The notes under the pieces were generated by a model. The model did not search any database and was not told where the DNA came from. It was given only the letters and a program-made list of their open reading frames with translations. A stretch of DNA of 64,000 bases from an uncultured Eubacterium sp. (GTDB lineage: Bacteria; Bacillota; Clostridia; Peptostreptococcales; Anaerovoracaceae), in NCBI GenBank assembly GCA_902495595.1, contig CABUXV010000001.1:66018-130017 (forward strand), written 5' to 3'. Below, piece after piece: positions 17,480 through 26,188 of this stretch. A program made the position numbers and the translations under genes. Positions within the stretch are counted from its first letter, which is position 1, and each line of letters starts with the position of its first letter.

Positions 17480-18142
17480 ATGAACTTAAGAGTTTTTACG
17501 TATGATTTGATAGATTCTAAAATGTATATAATTATTGAAAAACAAAAAGCCCTAATTATTGATCCATGTGTATCGGAGAACGCTATGAAATATTTACATG
17601 ACCATAAAGTAAATAATGTAATGATAATACTAACACATGAGCATTGGGATCATATTTCAGGTGTAAATTGGTTAAGAGAAAATTTTAGTGAATGTATTGT
17701 ATGGTGTTCAGAGATGTGTGATAAAAATATCAAATCATCAATAAAAAACGGCTCTAAATACTTAAAAGCACTCTTTATTGATAAGCCTGCTGAGAAAATA
17801 GAGGAGGCAAATAAAATTAAACCATTTGTATGTTTTAGTGATGTTACATTTGTTGGTGAAAAAAAGTTATCGTGGGAAGGGTATGATATAAATCTTAGGG
17901 AAACACCGGGACATTCACCGGGAAGCATCTGTATTTTTATTGATGATAAATATTTATTTACCGGTGATTCATTAATAAAAGACACTCCGGTGATTACAAG
18001 ATTATTAGGTGGAAGTAAAAGTGAATATAACGAATTTACTCTCCCCTTTCTTAAGTCTTTGAACAAAAATGTATATATATATCCTGGGCATGGTGAAAGT
18101 GGGTATTTGAGAGATTTTAAATACATCAATGATATCGTATAA
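17480..18142 (+). CDS. Metallo-beta-lactamase-fold hydrolase
   Basis: A 220-residue protein with all metal motifs: H53, H55, D57 and H58 in THEHWDH, GHSPGS, FTGDSL and YPGHGES. This is the glyoxalase II-like group that hydrolyses thioesters and other esters. It starts 6 nt after the GNAT gene. Within a carrier-protein pathway it could release or edit a thioester-bound intermediate; polyketide pathways use this fold for such steps. No substrate can be assigned from sequence. Confidence 0.85.
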   Translation: MNLRVFTYDLIDSKMYIIIEKQKALIIDPCVSENAMKYLHDHKVNNVMIILTHEHWDHISGVNWLRENFSECIVWCSEMCDKNIKSSIKNGSKYLKALFIDKPAEKIEEANKIKPFVCFSDVTFVGEKKLSWEGYDINLRETPGHSPGSICIFIDDKYLFTGDSLIKDTPVITRLLGGSKSEYNEFTLPFLKSLNKNVYIYPGHGESGYLRDFKYINDIV

Positions 18143-18181
18143 ATGAAATTTTAAAATAATTAAATTTTGGAGGTAATTAAT

Positions 18182-18403
18182 ATGACAAATGAAAGAAAAA
18201 TCGAGCTTATATCAGAAGTTTTGGAAGTTGAAATAGAAGACTTAACACCTGAAACTAAGCTGAGTGATTTAGATGAATGGGACAGTATTGCACTTATTTC
18301 TTTCTTAGCAATGATGGATGATGAGTTTGATAGAATTATTAAAGGCTCTATAGTTAAAGAACAAAAAACAATTGCTGACCTTATGGCGTTGATGGAGGAA
18401 TAA
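18182..18403 (+). CDS. Acyl carrier protein (second)
   Basis: A 73-residue acidic carrier protein with the phosphopantetheine Ser in DLDEWDSIALISFLAM. GGAGG at 18169-18173 sets the ATG at 18182; an in-frame TTG at 18167 overlaps that site and is not the start. It is well diverged from the first carrier (15275), so the locus has two distinct carriers, this one immediately before the ketoreductase-type SDR (4 nt). Confidence 0.88.
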   Translation: MTNERKIELISEVLEVEIEDLTPETKLSDLDEWDSIALISFLAMMDDEFDRIIKGSIVKEQKTIADLMALMEE

Positions 18404-18407
18404 AAAT

Positions 18408-19163
18408 ATGATAAATCCAATGTCATTGGAAGGAAAGAAAATCCTAATCACAGGCGCTTCTTCCGGGATAGGTAGAGCGACGGCAATATATTGTTCTGAG
18501 CTAGGTGCGCAATTAGTTATACAAGGAAGAAATGAAGATAAACTTAAAGAAACTTTTTCTAACCTTAAAGGTTATAATCACATAGTTTTAGTAAAAGATT
18601 TTGATAATTCATCAGGTTTTAATGAATTATTTGAAAATATGATATTGGATGGAATTAAGCTGGATGGATTTATTTATTGCACAGGAATTCCGTATGTTAT
18701 GCCGGTAAAATCTTTAACGAAAGATAGGCTTCATAGTGTAATGAATATAAATTTTTATACTTTTGTAGAATTAGCAAGGATATTTACAAAAAGTAAATAC
18801 AGCAATGATAATTCAAGTATTATAGGGATATCTTCAAGTGCCGTTATACATCCAAGAAAATATGAACTGGGGTATTTAGCATCAAAGGCGGCGATGGAAA
18901 TATCAATACCGGTTATGGCTAAGGAATTTTGGAAAAGAAAAATTCGTGTAAATTGTGTATCTCCGGGGAGTGTTATGACGGAAATGATTACCAATACTCT
19001 TGATGTACATGGTAATAATGAAGCATTAGATGAAATTGCTTTACAAACTATTATGGGGTGGCAACAGCCGGATGATATTGCGAAAGTATGTGCTTTTTTG
19101 CTTAGTGATGCATCCAAGACTATTACATCACAAATATTACGTGCTGATGGAGGGTATAGATAA
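18408..19163 (+). CDS. SDR-family oxidoreductase, FabG-like
   Basis: A 251-residue classical short-chain dehydrogenase. The cofactor loop is TGASSGIGRA (G16-x3-G20-x-G22) with GRN after beta-2, which suits NADP(H). Ser is in ISSSA, and Y156 and K160 are in YLASK. Other motifs are SPGSVMTEM and the C-terminal LRADGGYR. Placed 4 nt after a carrier protein it probably reduces a 3-oxoacyl thioester formed by the KASIII; a role on a sugar or polyol is possible too. Confidence 0.9.
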   Translation: MINPMSLEGKKILITGASSGIGRATAIYCSELGAQLVIQGRNEDKLKETFSNLKGYNHIVLVKDFDNSSGFNELFENMILDGIKLDGFIYCTGIPYVMPVKSLTKDRLHSVMNINFYTFVELARIFTKSKYSNDNSSIIGISSSAVIHPRKYELGYLASKAAMEISIPVMAKEFWKRKIRVNCVSPGSVMTEMITNTLDVHGNNEALDEIALQTIMGWQQPDDIAKVCAFLLSDASKTITSQILRADGGYR

Positions 19164-19169
19164 ATAGAT

Positions 19170-22100
19170 ATGCATGAAGTATTAGATTTACAGAAAAAAT
19201 TAATGGAACTTATGATAGAGGTTGACAGTATTTGTAGGGAGAATAATATAACCTACTATTTAAATGGGGGAAATGTTATAGGCGCTGTAAGGCATCGTGG
19301 ATTTATACCTTGGGATGATGACATTGATCTTGTGATAACACGAGATAATTGGGAAAAATTTCATAGAGTATTTCAGAAAAAAAAGCCTTTAAATCGGGCG
19401 TTGGTTTGTAAAGAAAATAATTCAGAACATACATATTTTTTTGCTCGTTATGTTGATACAAAAACTTCTTATTCATTTAGATGGAAAGCATTCAACACAA
19501 AACAGGAGGGAATAGCTGTTGATTTTGCTATTTTTGAAAAAATATCAGATGATATATTATTGCAGCAGAAATACAAGAAATGGTTAATTGTGCTTGGTGA
19601 GTTTGTTGCAAGGAGAACTATGGTAAATAGATATGGTAATATTAGACTTTACCAATTCTTTAAGTGCTTAGAAAAAATTTTTGGGAAAAAAGCTGTAATG
19701 GATTTTCTTGAAAAGAAAGTGAAAAAATATGTTGCTGATGATAGTAATACATATATTCAGCTATCTCCGCATCAAGGATTTAACTGGACTTGTTCGGCAG
19801 AATATTTTAAAGACCCAGAGGAGGTAGAGGTAGAAGGACACTTATTATACGCACCAACTAATTCAAGAGGATTTATCAGAACCGTTTATGGAGATGATTG
19901 GATGTTTCTTCCTGAAGTAAATCAACGTAAAGTTCACATGGGGAAGGAAACTGATTTATACAGTCTTAATGTATCTGATGCAGAGGCAGAAAAAGATGCT
20001 TTGAATTGGGTCAATCCTGAAAAATATGATAATTGTTATGTAAAACAAAAACCTTTAATAGTAAAAAGGTCAATATATGAAAACATAGTAAATAAAATAG
20101 ATACTAAAATTCGTTGTCATGTCTATTCTTTGGAATTATCGTATAAATTAAAAAATCTAAAAGAAGATGTACAAAAATTGTTAGAAAATAATATGTATTT
20201 GAGAATTAATGAAATTTTTTCTGATTATGTTAGGCAGCAACTTTTGGAATATAAAAAAATAGAGTTAACAACTAATATTCCGGATATAGGTTATATGAGG
20301 ATACATGCCATTGATATTCCATATGACAAATTAAAGGTTGCATGCATGTCATTAATTTTATCAGGAAAATATTTTATAGCTCAAAAAATTTTGGATATAC
20401 ATTTTGGGATAAATGAGAAACGTCCATCAGAGTTTATAGAAGTACAAAAAATTATTGATGTAAATAGAGAATGGTCAATTGCAAGATATGATGATAACGA
20501 TTGGGAAAAAATTGAAAAAATATCAAATGAATGGTTAATTAAATATCCATATCATAAAGATTTTTTATATAGCAGTTTATACATTGAAATGAATAGAGCA
20601 GAACAGGATGATGATATTAAAGAGGTATTAGATAAAGCAAAAGACGCACTGTTGGTTCATCCAGATTCATTTGAGATACTTCGTATAATAGCGGATGCTA
20701 AATTAAAATTAGGACTGGATTCTGAAGCAATAGGATTATATAAAAATATTTTAAAAGAGTCTAATAACGGAATGTTGAATTTAGAAATAAAAGATACATT
20801 ACAGGAGACAAAAGGAATTCAATATGAAGATCTTGCAGAGGAAACTATAAAAGAAAATAGCATAAATACCCGTAACGATCAAATACACGGAAAATTATTA
20901 CAGCTTTTTAAAGAAATAGATAGGGTATGCAGACAAGCTAACATCCCTTATTTTTTAGAGCCAGTACTAGCATGGGAGGCTATTAATAAAGGAACTCTTG
21001 TTAATAGTAGGTTTTCAAACCGTATAATTATGCGACCTGTGGACCGGGAGCGTATTATAAATATTTTAATGAATGAGAATGTTGAAAACCGCGCATTGGA
21101 ATGCTTTGAGACAAATGGAAAGTATGTTGAATTTTCAGTACGTTATTGTGATACGTCAACTATCTTATTTAATTGTAAAGAGCTGGGTTTATATGATAGG
21201 CATAATATAAGTGTTGAAATAGTATTTATTCGGCCTAGAAATAAAAATAAAGTTAAAAGAAAGTTAAGCGCACTTATGCTTACGGCAATAAAAAATGCTT
21301 CAAGTCCAGGAATATTTCTAAATAAGGGCATTAAAAATACAATATCTACTGTGTCAGGAAAAGTTTTATTGGGTATATTTGGAGCAAAACGTGTGAAAAG
21401 AAAACTTTGGCAATATTGTTATTTTCCTGATAGAAGTGTAAAAGCAATAAAAGGTGCAGTAAGAACATATAATTCAAAATGGCTAAAGCTACCTAAATTA
21501 GATTTTACGAAAAAGGAAATTGCTTATATTGATAATAATCCATTTCCTGTTCCTGAAAATTATATTGAATATATTAAATGCTGGAAGAAAGTTTCGAGTA
21601 ATTTTACTTATGTAAGTTTAAATGATGATAAAATTATTGGCATACCTGAGGCAAGTGGTGAAGGTGATTTATATAAAATATCTAGAAAAGAGATCATAAA
21701 AAGAAAAAGAGCCAGTTATAAAATCAAGTCTCTAAACAGCAAAATTAAGAAATATTCTCCATATATTTTAAGAAGCTGGGAATATGTTAAAAGGAGTTTG
21801 GTTCGTATAGAATTAATGCGGTTTTATTTACCGAAAAAAAAGGAAATTATTTGTCTTCATAATGAAAGAAACTATGACGAATTAGAGTTGATTCTTAAAA
21901 AATATATAGATAGTATTAGTTTTTTTTCGAAAAAAAATTTGGCTATTTATTTTGATTCTGATATTTTTAGGATCACATGGGATGTAATGGAATACAAAGG
22001 TATTGGACACTTTGTGGAAAATATTTTACCGCAAATAGATTCTCAATATATAAATTATAAGAAAAAGGAAGTGAGTTCGTTGCATTCAGTGCATACGCAG

Positions 22101-22892
22101 AGCGAATTAGAAAGAATTTTAAAATATTTAAAAAAAGAGCAGAAGAATTGTTTATATTTATATGCAGATTTATCAGTTTACGGATTAAACAATCCTAACA
22201 TAACTCTATGGTGTAATAGTGATAAATATGGAATACATATGGTAATTATGCAATATCATGGTAATTTTCAAATTTATGCTAATCGTTCATTTGATAATAT
22301 AGATGATGTAGTGGAATTAATCAATAGGCAAAGACCTATGCGTATTTCAGCACGTCATGAGATTATAGGTGAATTAGAAAATAGATTGCCGCAGTATATT
22401 TCAGAATATGGGGTAATCATGGAAAACTTGAAAGATGATATGGAAAAAATTACTGATATAATTTTATCATGTGATATACAAATAGGGGTAGCTTCAATAG
22501 AGGATTGTTCAGAAATTGCGAACTTGCTTTTCAAAGATCCTGAACTAAGTGCGGCATATACATTGGAATCTTTGACAGAGGAACTTGAAGAGAGAATACG
22601 AACCGGTATGGGAAGAAGTTTTATTGTACGTGATGAAGGTAAGATTATAGCACATGTAGCAACATATGCAGAAACAGAATCATTTGCTATTACAAGTGGA
22701 TTTATTGTTGATCCACAGCACAGAGATTCTGATTATGCGTATTATTTAGATGCTTATATAGATTATGTATTAAAAAAAGAAGGAAAAAGACATATAGGAA
22801 TGGTATTGGATAAAAGATTGCAGAAGGCATTTAAACGTAAAGGACATAAAACAATTGCGGAATATGGCAATTTATCGTTAATAAATAATTGA
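19170..22892 (+). CDS. Giant fusion: LicD, helical/TPR region, degenerate LicD, GNAT
   Basis: A 1240-residue protein. Residues 1-280 are an active-type LicD domain (TYYLNGGNVIGAVRHRGF, then IPWDDDIDL at about 47-54). Residues 300-560 are helical with TPR-like units (KAKDALLVHPDSFEILR). Residues about 568-860 form a second LicD-like module (QLFKEIDRVCRQANIPYFLE, VRYCDTST) that lacks the Asp cluster. Residues about 985-1240 look like a tandem GNAT module (FIVRDEGKIIAHVATY, GFIVDPQHRDSDYAYYLDAY). No frameshift is visible. It could carry out phospho-alcohol transfer and acylation on the same polymer. Base composition is among the most AT-rich in the window. Confidence 0.8.
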   Translation: MHEVLDLQKKLMELMIEVDSICRENNITYYLNGGNVIGAVRHRGFIPWDDDIDLVITRDNWEKFHRVFQKKKPLNRALVCKENNSEHTYFFARYVDTKTSYSFRWKAFNTKQEGIAVDFAIFEKISDDILLQQKYKKWLIVLGEFVARRTMVNRYGNIRLYQFFKCLEKIFGKKAVMDFLEKKVKKYVADDSNTYIQLSPHQGFNWTCSAEYFKDPEEVEVEGHLLYAPTNSRGFIRTVYGDDWMFLPEVNQRKVHMGKETDLYSLNVSDAEAEKDALNWVNPEKYDNCYVKQKPLIVKRSIYENIVNKIDTKIRCHVYSLELSYKLKNLKEDVQKLLENNMYLRINEIFSDYVRQQLLEYKKIELTTNIPDIGYMRIHAIDIPYDKLKVACMSLILSGKYFIAQKILDIHFGINEKRPSEFIEVQKIIDVNREWSIARYDDNDWEKIEKISNEWLIKYPYHKDFLYSSLYIEMNRAEQDDDIKEVLDKAKDALLVHPDSFEILRIIADAKLKLGLDSEAIGLYKNILKESNNGMLNLEIKDTLQETKGIQYEDLAEETIKENSINTRNDQIHGKLLQLFKEIDRVCRQANIPYFLEPVLAWEAINKGTLVNSRFSNRIIMRPVDRERIINILMNENVENRALECFETNGKYVEFSVRYCDTSTILFNCKELGLYDRHNISVEIVFIRPRNKNKVKRKLSALMLTAIKNASSPGIFLNKGIKNTISTVSGKVLLGIFGAKRVKRKLWQYCYFPDRSVKAIKGAVRTYNSKWLKLPKLDFTKKEIAYIDNNPFPVPENYIEYIKCWKKVSSNFTYVSLNDDKIIGIPEASGEGDLYKISRKEIIKRKRASYKIKSLNSKIKKYSPYILRSWEYVKRSLVRIELMRFYLPKKKEIICLHNERNYDELELILKKYIDSISFFSKKNLAIYFDSDIFRITWDVMEYKGIGHFVENILPQIDSQYINYKKKEVSSLHSVHTQSELERILKYLKKEQKNCLYLYADLSVYGLNNPNITLWCNSDKYGIHMVIMQYHGNFQIYANRSFDNIDDVVELINRQRPMRISARHEIIGELENRLPQYISEYGVIMENLKDDMEKITDIILSCDIQIGVASIEDCSEIANLLFKDPELSAAYTLESLTEELEERIRTGMGRSFIVRDEGKIIAHVATYAETESFAITSGFIVDPQHRDSDYAYYLDAYIDYVLKKEGKRHIGMVLDKRLQKAFKRKGHKTIAEYGNLSLINN

Positions 22893-22913
22893 TTATGATA
22901 TAAGGGAGTAACA

Positions 22914-23972
22914 ATGTATTATATAAATGAAAATATAAAGAATTTAAATAGAATTTTTGATCAAAATTTGCGTGAAGGTTATTTAAGAATGGACTTGAAT
23001 GAAAATCCAGGGGGATTATCGGAAAATTTTATAAAAGAAGTTTTGTCAGATATTACACCAGAATTTTTATCACAATATCCTGAAACACGATTATTTACGG
23101 AAATATTAGCTGATTTTATAGATGCAAAACCAGATGAAATATGTCTTACAAATGGTTCCGCTGAGGGTATACGATATATAATTGAAGCATACACAAGACC
23201 GGAAGGTAAAATTTTAGGTGTTGTTCCTTCATATGCTATGTACGAAGTATATGCTAAGATGTATGGCAGAGAGTTTGTTCCTGTTAAATATTCATCAGAA
23301 TTCAAAATGAATATAGATGATATAATATGTAAATTGTCTCCAGATATAGATTTAGTAGTTATTTTAAATCCAAATAATCCTATAGGAGATGTGTATACAT
23401 ATAATGAAATGGACAAGCTTATAAAAGCTGCCAAAGAAAACGAGACAACAGTATTAATAGATGAAGCTTATTTTTATTTTTATCCAAATTCTTTTGTAAA
23501 ATATGCATTGGAAAATAATAATGTTTTTTTAACAAGAACTTTTTCAAAACTATTTTCTTTGGGAAGTTTACGGTTAGGATATGTAGTTGGCCAAGCAGAA
23601 GGAATAGCAATGATACAGAAATTATGTACTCCTCATAATGTAAACGCTTTTGCTATGAAGTTTGCACAAAAAATTATAGAAACAGAAGGGATGATAGAAT
23701 CTTTAGTCGAAAAACAGATAGAAGGGAAAAGTTATTTAGTTAAGGAATTGAAAAAAAGGAATTATGATGTAAGTGCAAAAGAAGGTAATTTTATTTTTAT
23801 AAAACCTAAAAGCAGTGCTAAAAAAGTTAAAAATAAATTGAAAAATGATAAAAAAATATTAGTAAAGGTATACGATAATATTGGAACATTCGGAGAATGT
23901 CTGAGAGTTTCTACAGGAGAAAAACACTTAATGAAAATTTTTATTGATGCATTGACAGATGTAGATGAATAA
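22914..23972 (+). CDS. PLP-dependent aminotransferase or decarboxylase of the HisC/CobD group
   Basis: A 352-residue fold-type I PLP enzyme. Motifs: LTNGSAEGIRYII, VILNPNNPIGD, VLIDEAYFYFYP, the Schiff-base Lys K212 in TRTFSKLF, and RLGYVVG. Histidinol-phosphate aminotransferases and threonine-phosphate decarboxylases share this pattern. It lies 21 nt after the LicD fusion gene and no his or cob genes are near, so a role in making the amino-containing group of the surface polymer is more likely. The RBS is AAGGGAG. Confidence 0.85.
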   Translation: MYYINENIKNLNRIFDQNLREGYLRMDLNENPGGLSENFIKEVLSDITPEFLSQYPETRLFTEILADFIDAKPDEICLTNGSAEGIRYIIEAYTRPEGKILGVVPSYAMYEVYAKMYGREFVPVKYSSEFKMNIDDIICKLSPDIDLVVILNPNNPIGDVYTYNEMDKLIKAAKENETTVLIDEAYFYFYPNSFVKYALENNNVFLTRTFSKLFSLGSLRLGYVVGQAEGIAMIQKLCTPHNVNAFAMKFAQKIIETEGMIESLVEKQIEGKSYLVKELKKRNYDVSAKEGNFIFIKPKSSAKKVKNKLKNDKKILVKVYDNIGTFGECLRVSTGEKHLMKIFIDALTDVDE

Positions 23973-24006
23973 TGGGTAGCAATAAATACTGGAAAAGGAG
24001 AGTTAA

Positions 24007-25473
24007 ATGCGAACAGAAAAACAAAAGAAAAAACTACATATCATCCCCCGTTCCCCGGGACTTATAATTATATCATTGCTGTTTCTTTTAGCAGAGATAT
24101 CATTTATGACGCTGCTTACAGTACTCGATGTATTGCCGGCAATGTACAACGTTGTAATACTAATAGTACTTTTAATTTTGACCATACTTATATTCAAACT
24201 GATTTCAAGCAGGAAAGAGCCGACGAAGCAGAGAAAAGCAGGAGCGGTAATTTCTGTAATAATGATTCTGCTGCTTGGAATAGGATGTTTCTATCTGTTT
24301 ACGACATATTCAGCATTCAGCAACATGAGTGATGAGGACAAGCAGTATGAGGAATTTTATGTGGTGGCATTAAGAGACGGTTCATACAGAGATATAAAGG
24401 ATATAAAAGGGAAGACGGTATATACCCATAAAGGAGCATCATCGGTATATGAGCAGGCAAAGGACAAGCTGAAAAAGGAAAGTGAAGACATAAGCTATGA
24501 GGAAGTATCCGGGTATATGGATTTAAAAAATGTATTGATAGGTGATGATGGAAAAGAGAAAGATGAAATCATATTTTTAAGCAGCAGCAATTACGATATG
24601 ATATGCGAGTATGCTGAAGTATTCGAGGACAGGACGAGGATAATACATAAAATATCAGTAGAGATAGGAAACAAGGATATAGCCAAAAGAGTGGGTATAA
24701 CGGAGGAACCGTTTAATGTCTACATAAGCGGAATAGATACATACGGAGGAATACAGAAAGTATCAAGAAGTGATGTAAACATGATAATGACAGTAAATCC
24801 GAAAAGCAAACAGATACTGCTTACATCAATACCGCGAGATATGTATGTAAAGCTGCATACATACGGACAGCTTGATAAGCTTACCCATTCGGGAATATAC
24901 GGAATAGATGAAACGGTATCCACAGTGGAGGACTGGCTCGGTACGGATATAAACTATTATGTTAGAGTAAATTTTACATCTCTTAAAGATGTGGTGGATG
25001 CCATAGGAGGAGTGGATGTTGAATCGCCAAGAGCATTTAAGTCAGCAGTATCAAAATACAGCTATGAAGAAGGAATAAATCATCTGGACGGAGAAGAGGC
25101 ATTGTTCTTTGCAAGGGAAAGAAAGGCATTTTCGGATGGAGACCAGGAGAGGATAAAGAATCAGCAGAGAGTGCTAAAAGGAATTTTGGAGAAGATTACA
25201 GGAAGTCCTGCGATACTCACAGGGTACACGCAGATAATGGGTTCTGTAGGGAATGAAATACAGACAAATATGACAGAAAAAGATATATCATCTCTTGTGA
25301 AAATGCAGTTAGAGGACATAGGAGGATGGAGCATAAACAGTATATCGATAGAAGGAAAGGGAACATATGCAAGTACATACAGCATGGGAAGCAGACAGCT
25401 TTATGTAGCTATACCTGATGATACATCGGTAGGAGAAGCAAGAGAGGCCATAGACGAACTTTTGAGCAAGTAA
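24007..25473 (+). CDS. LytR-CpsA-Psr (LCP) family glycopolymer ligase
   Basis: A 488-residue membrane enzyme that attaches lipid-linked polymer to peptidoglycan. Three N-terminal membrane segments lie at about 17-37, 46-66 and 79-101. An extracellular accessory region follows (about 115-225), then the LCP domain (about 235-410) with SGIDTYGG, SRSDVNMIMTVNP, LLTSIPRDMYV, KLTHSGIYG and VDAIGGVDV. The Arg and Asp residues for the pyrophosphate are in place. It closes the locus after the variable middle genes and its base composition is like that of the tagGHD genes, so it is probably part of the conserved frame. A terminator follows. Confidence 0.92.
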   Translation: MRTEKQKKKLHIIPRSPGLIIISLLFLLAEISFMTLLTVLDVLPAMYNVVILIVLLILTILIFKLISSRKEPTKQRKAGAVISVIMILLLGIGCFYLFTTYSAFSNMSDEDKQYEEFYVVALRDGSYRDIKDIKGKTVYTHKGASSVYEQAKDKLKKESEDISYEEVSGYMDLKNVLIGDDGKEKDEIIFLSSSNYDMICEYAEVFEDRTRIIHKISVEIGNKDIAKRVGITEEPFNVYISGIDTYGGIQKVSRSDVNMIMTVNPKSKQILLTSIPRDMYVKLHTYGQLDKLTHSGIYGIDETVSTVEDWLGTDINYYVRVNFTSLKDVVDAIGGVDVESPRAFKSAVSKYSYEEGINHLDGEEALFFARERKAFSDGDQERIKNQQRVLKGILEKITGSPAILTGYTQIMGSVGNEIQTNMTEKDISSLVKMQLEDIGGWSINSISIEGKGTYASTYSMGSRQLYVAIPDDTSVGEAREAIDELLSK

Positions 25474-25483
25474 TAAAATTATA

Positions 25484-25540
25484 TAAAAAGAGAGACTTGT
25501 CGCATGTTATCAAGCATATGGGCAGGTCTCTTTTTATAAT
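25484..25540 (+). terminator. Terminator of the surface-polymer operon
   Basis: TAAAAAGAGAGACTT and GGTCTCTTTTTATAAT form an imperfect stem with a T-rich end, 11 nt after the stop of the LCP gene. Confidence 0.7.
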
Positions 25541-25570
25541 AAGAGGCTACGAGATTACAGAGAGTGTAGC

Positions 25571-25610
25571 TTTATCCAAAAGTCCCGTTTATCACATCCT
25601 TTTGGATAAA
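25571..25610. repeat. Perfect 12-bp inverted repeat
   Basis: TTTATCCAAAAG and its exact reverse complement are separated by 16 nt. No T-run follows, so it is not a typical terminator. Confidence 0.75.
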
Positions 25611-25742
25611 ATATAGATAATATTAGATGTGAAAAAAATGCTAATAACCAATACATGTATATATAAGGTGGGTATGGATAAAAAGATGGTAATAATTTAC
25701 ATATATTGCAATAAAAATGACCAAAACAGTTTTTAAATCAAT

Positions 25743-25798
25743 ATTTTGGATAATCAGCACCGGCAGAACCGGTTAAAGAGGTGTTTTTTATCCAAAAT
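25743..25798. repeat. Perfect 11-bp inverted repeat with nested hairpin
   Basis: ATTTTGGATAA and TTATCCAAAAT are separated by 34 nt that contain a second inverted repeat ACCGG/CCGGT. The arms share the core of the repeat at 25571 but in opposite arm order. Confidence 0.75.
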
Positions 25799-25939
25799 AC
25801 ATGGCTGAAAGGCATTTGGGGATAATTTATATTATCTGAATCGATGAACCGTGGAATACAAGACTATACACGTCAGGCAGAATTATATCCATATCAAAAA
25901 ACGCTGAAAAGTCAGTCAAATTTTATATGCAGACAATAA

Positions 25940-25968
25940 TTGACAAAATATGTAAAATGATATAAAAT
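25940..25968 (+). promoter_or_regulatory. Sigma-A promoter before the small ORFs
   Basis: TTGACA (25940-25945), a 17-nt spacer and TAAAAT (25963-25968), about 55 nt before the ATG of the 39-residue ORF. Confidence 0.6.
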
Positions 25969-26023
25969 TATATTAAGTTGTAAATGGTAAAATATGTAAA
26001 AATGTGAGGCGTGGAGGTTGAGT

Positions 26024-26143
26024 ATGTACTATAAAAATAGTTTTTCAATAAGAAGCAGAATAGTAAAGGATATTGGAAACAAAGAAGTGAAGAAGTATAA
26101 ATTATCGAAAAAATTTATAGAGCGGTTCGGCTTTATAATTTAA
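26024..26143 (+). CDS. Small basic protein, 39 residues
   Basis: ATG at 26024 follows GGAGG at 26013-26017 with 6 nt spacing and a promoter at 25940. The product starts MYYKNSFSIRSRIVK and ends FIERFGFII, is rich in Lys and Arg, and has no recognisable domain. Its strong translation signals argue that it is real; it is too short for family assignment. Confidence 0.55.
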   Translation: MYYKNSFSIRSRIVKDIGNKEVKKYKLSKKFIERFGFII

Positions 26144-26188
26144 AGCTTATTAACAAGCTTAATGGAGTATATAGGGAAGAGAGTTATA

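Larger units (their letters stand above)
25541..25939. other. Noncoding 400-nt stretch with repeated TTTTGGATAA inverted repeats
   Basis: No ORF with an RBS is visible. Two hairpins share the same arms: TTTATCCAAAAG (25571-25582) with CTTTTGGATAAA (25599-25610), and ATTTTGGATAA (25743-25753) with TTATCCAAAAT (25788-25798). The second encloses a smaller ACCGG-CAGAA-CCGGT hairpin (25758-25772). A related TTTGGGGATAA is at about 25816. This could be an RNA element, a decayed mobile element or a set of binding sites. No known riboswitch fold was recognised. Confidence 0.55.

Noticed and set aside
17650..18129. Open frame of 159 codons opposite the MBL-fold gene
   Set aside because: The plus strand carries all metal-binding motifs in a tight operon, and the minus frame has no RBS or domain.
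25541..25939. Known riboswitch or T-box
   Set aside because: No T-box specifier and no conserved cores of c-di-GMP, cobalamin, SAM or glycine riboswitches were recognised; the hairpins do not lead to a large gene with a terminator.
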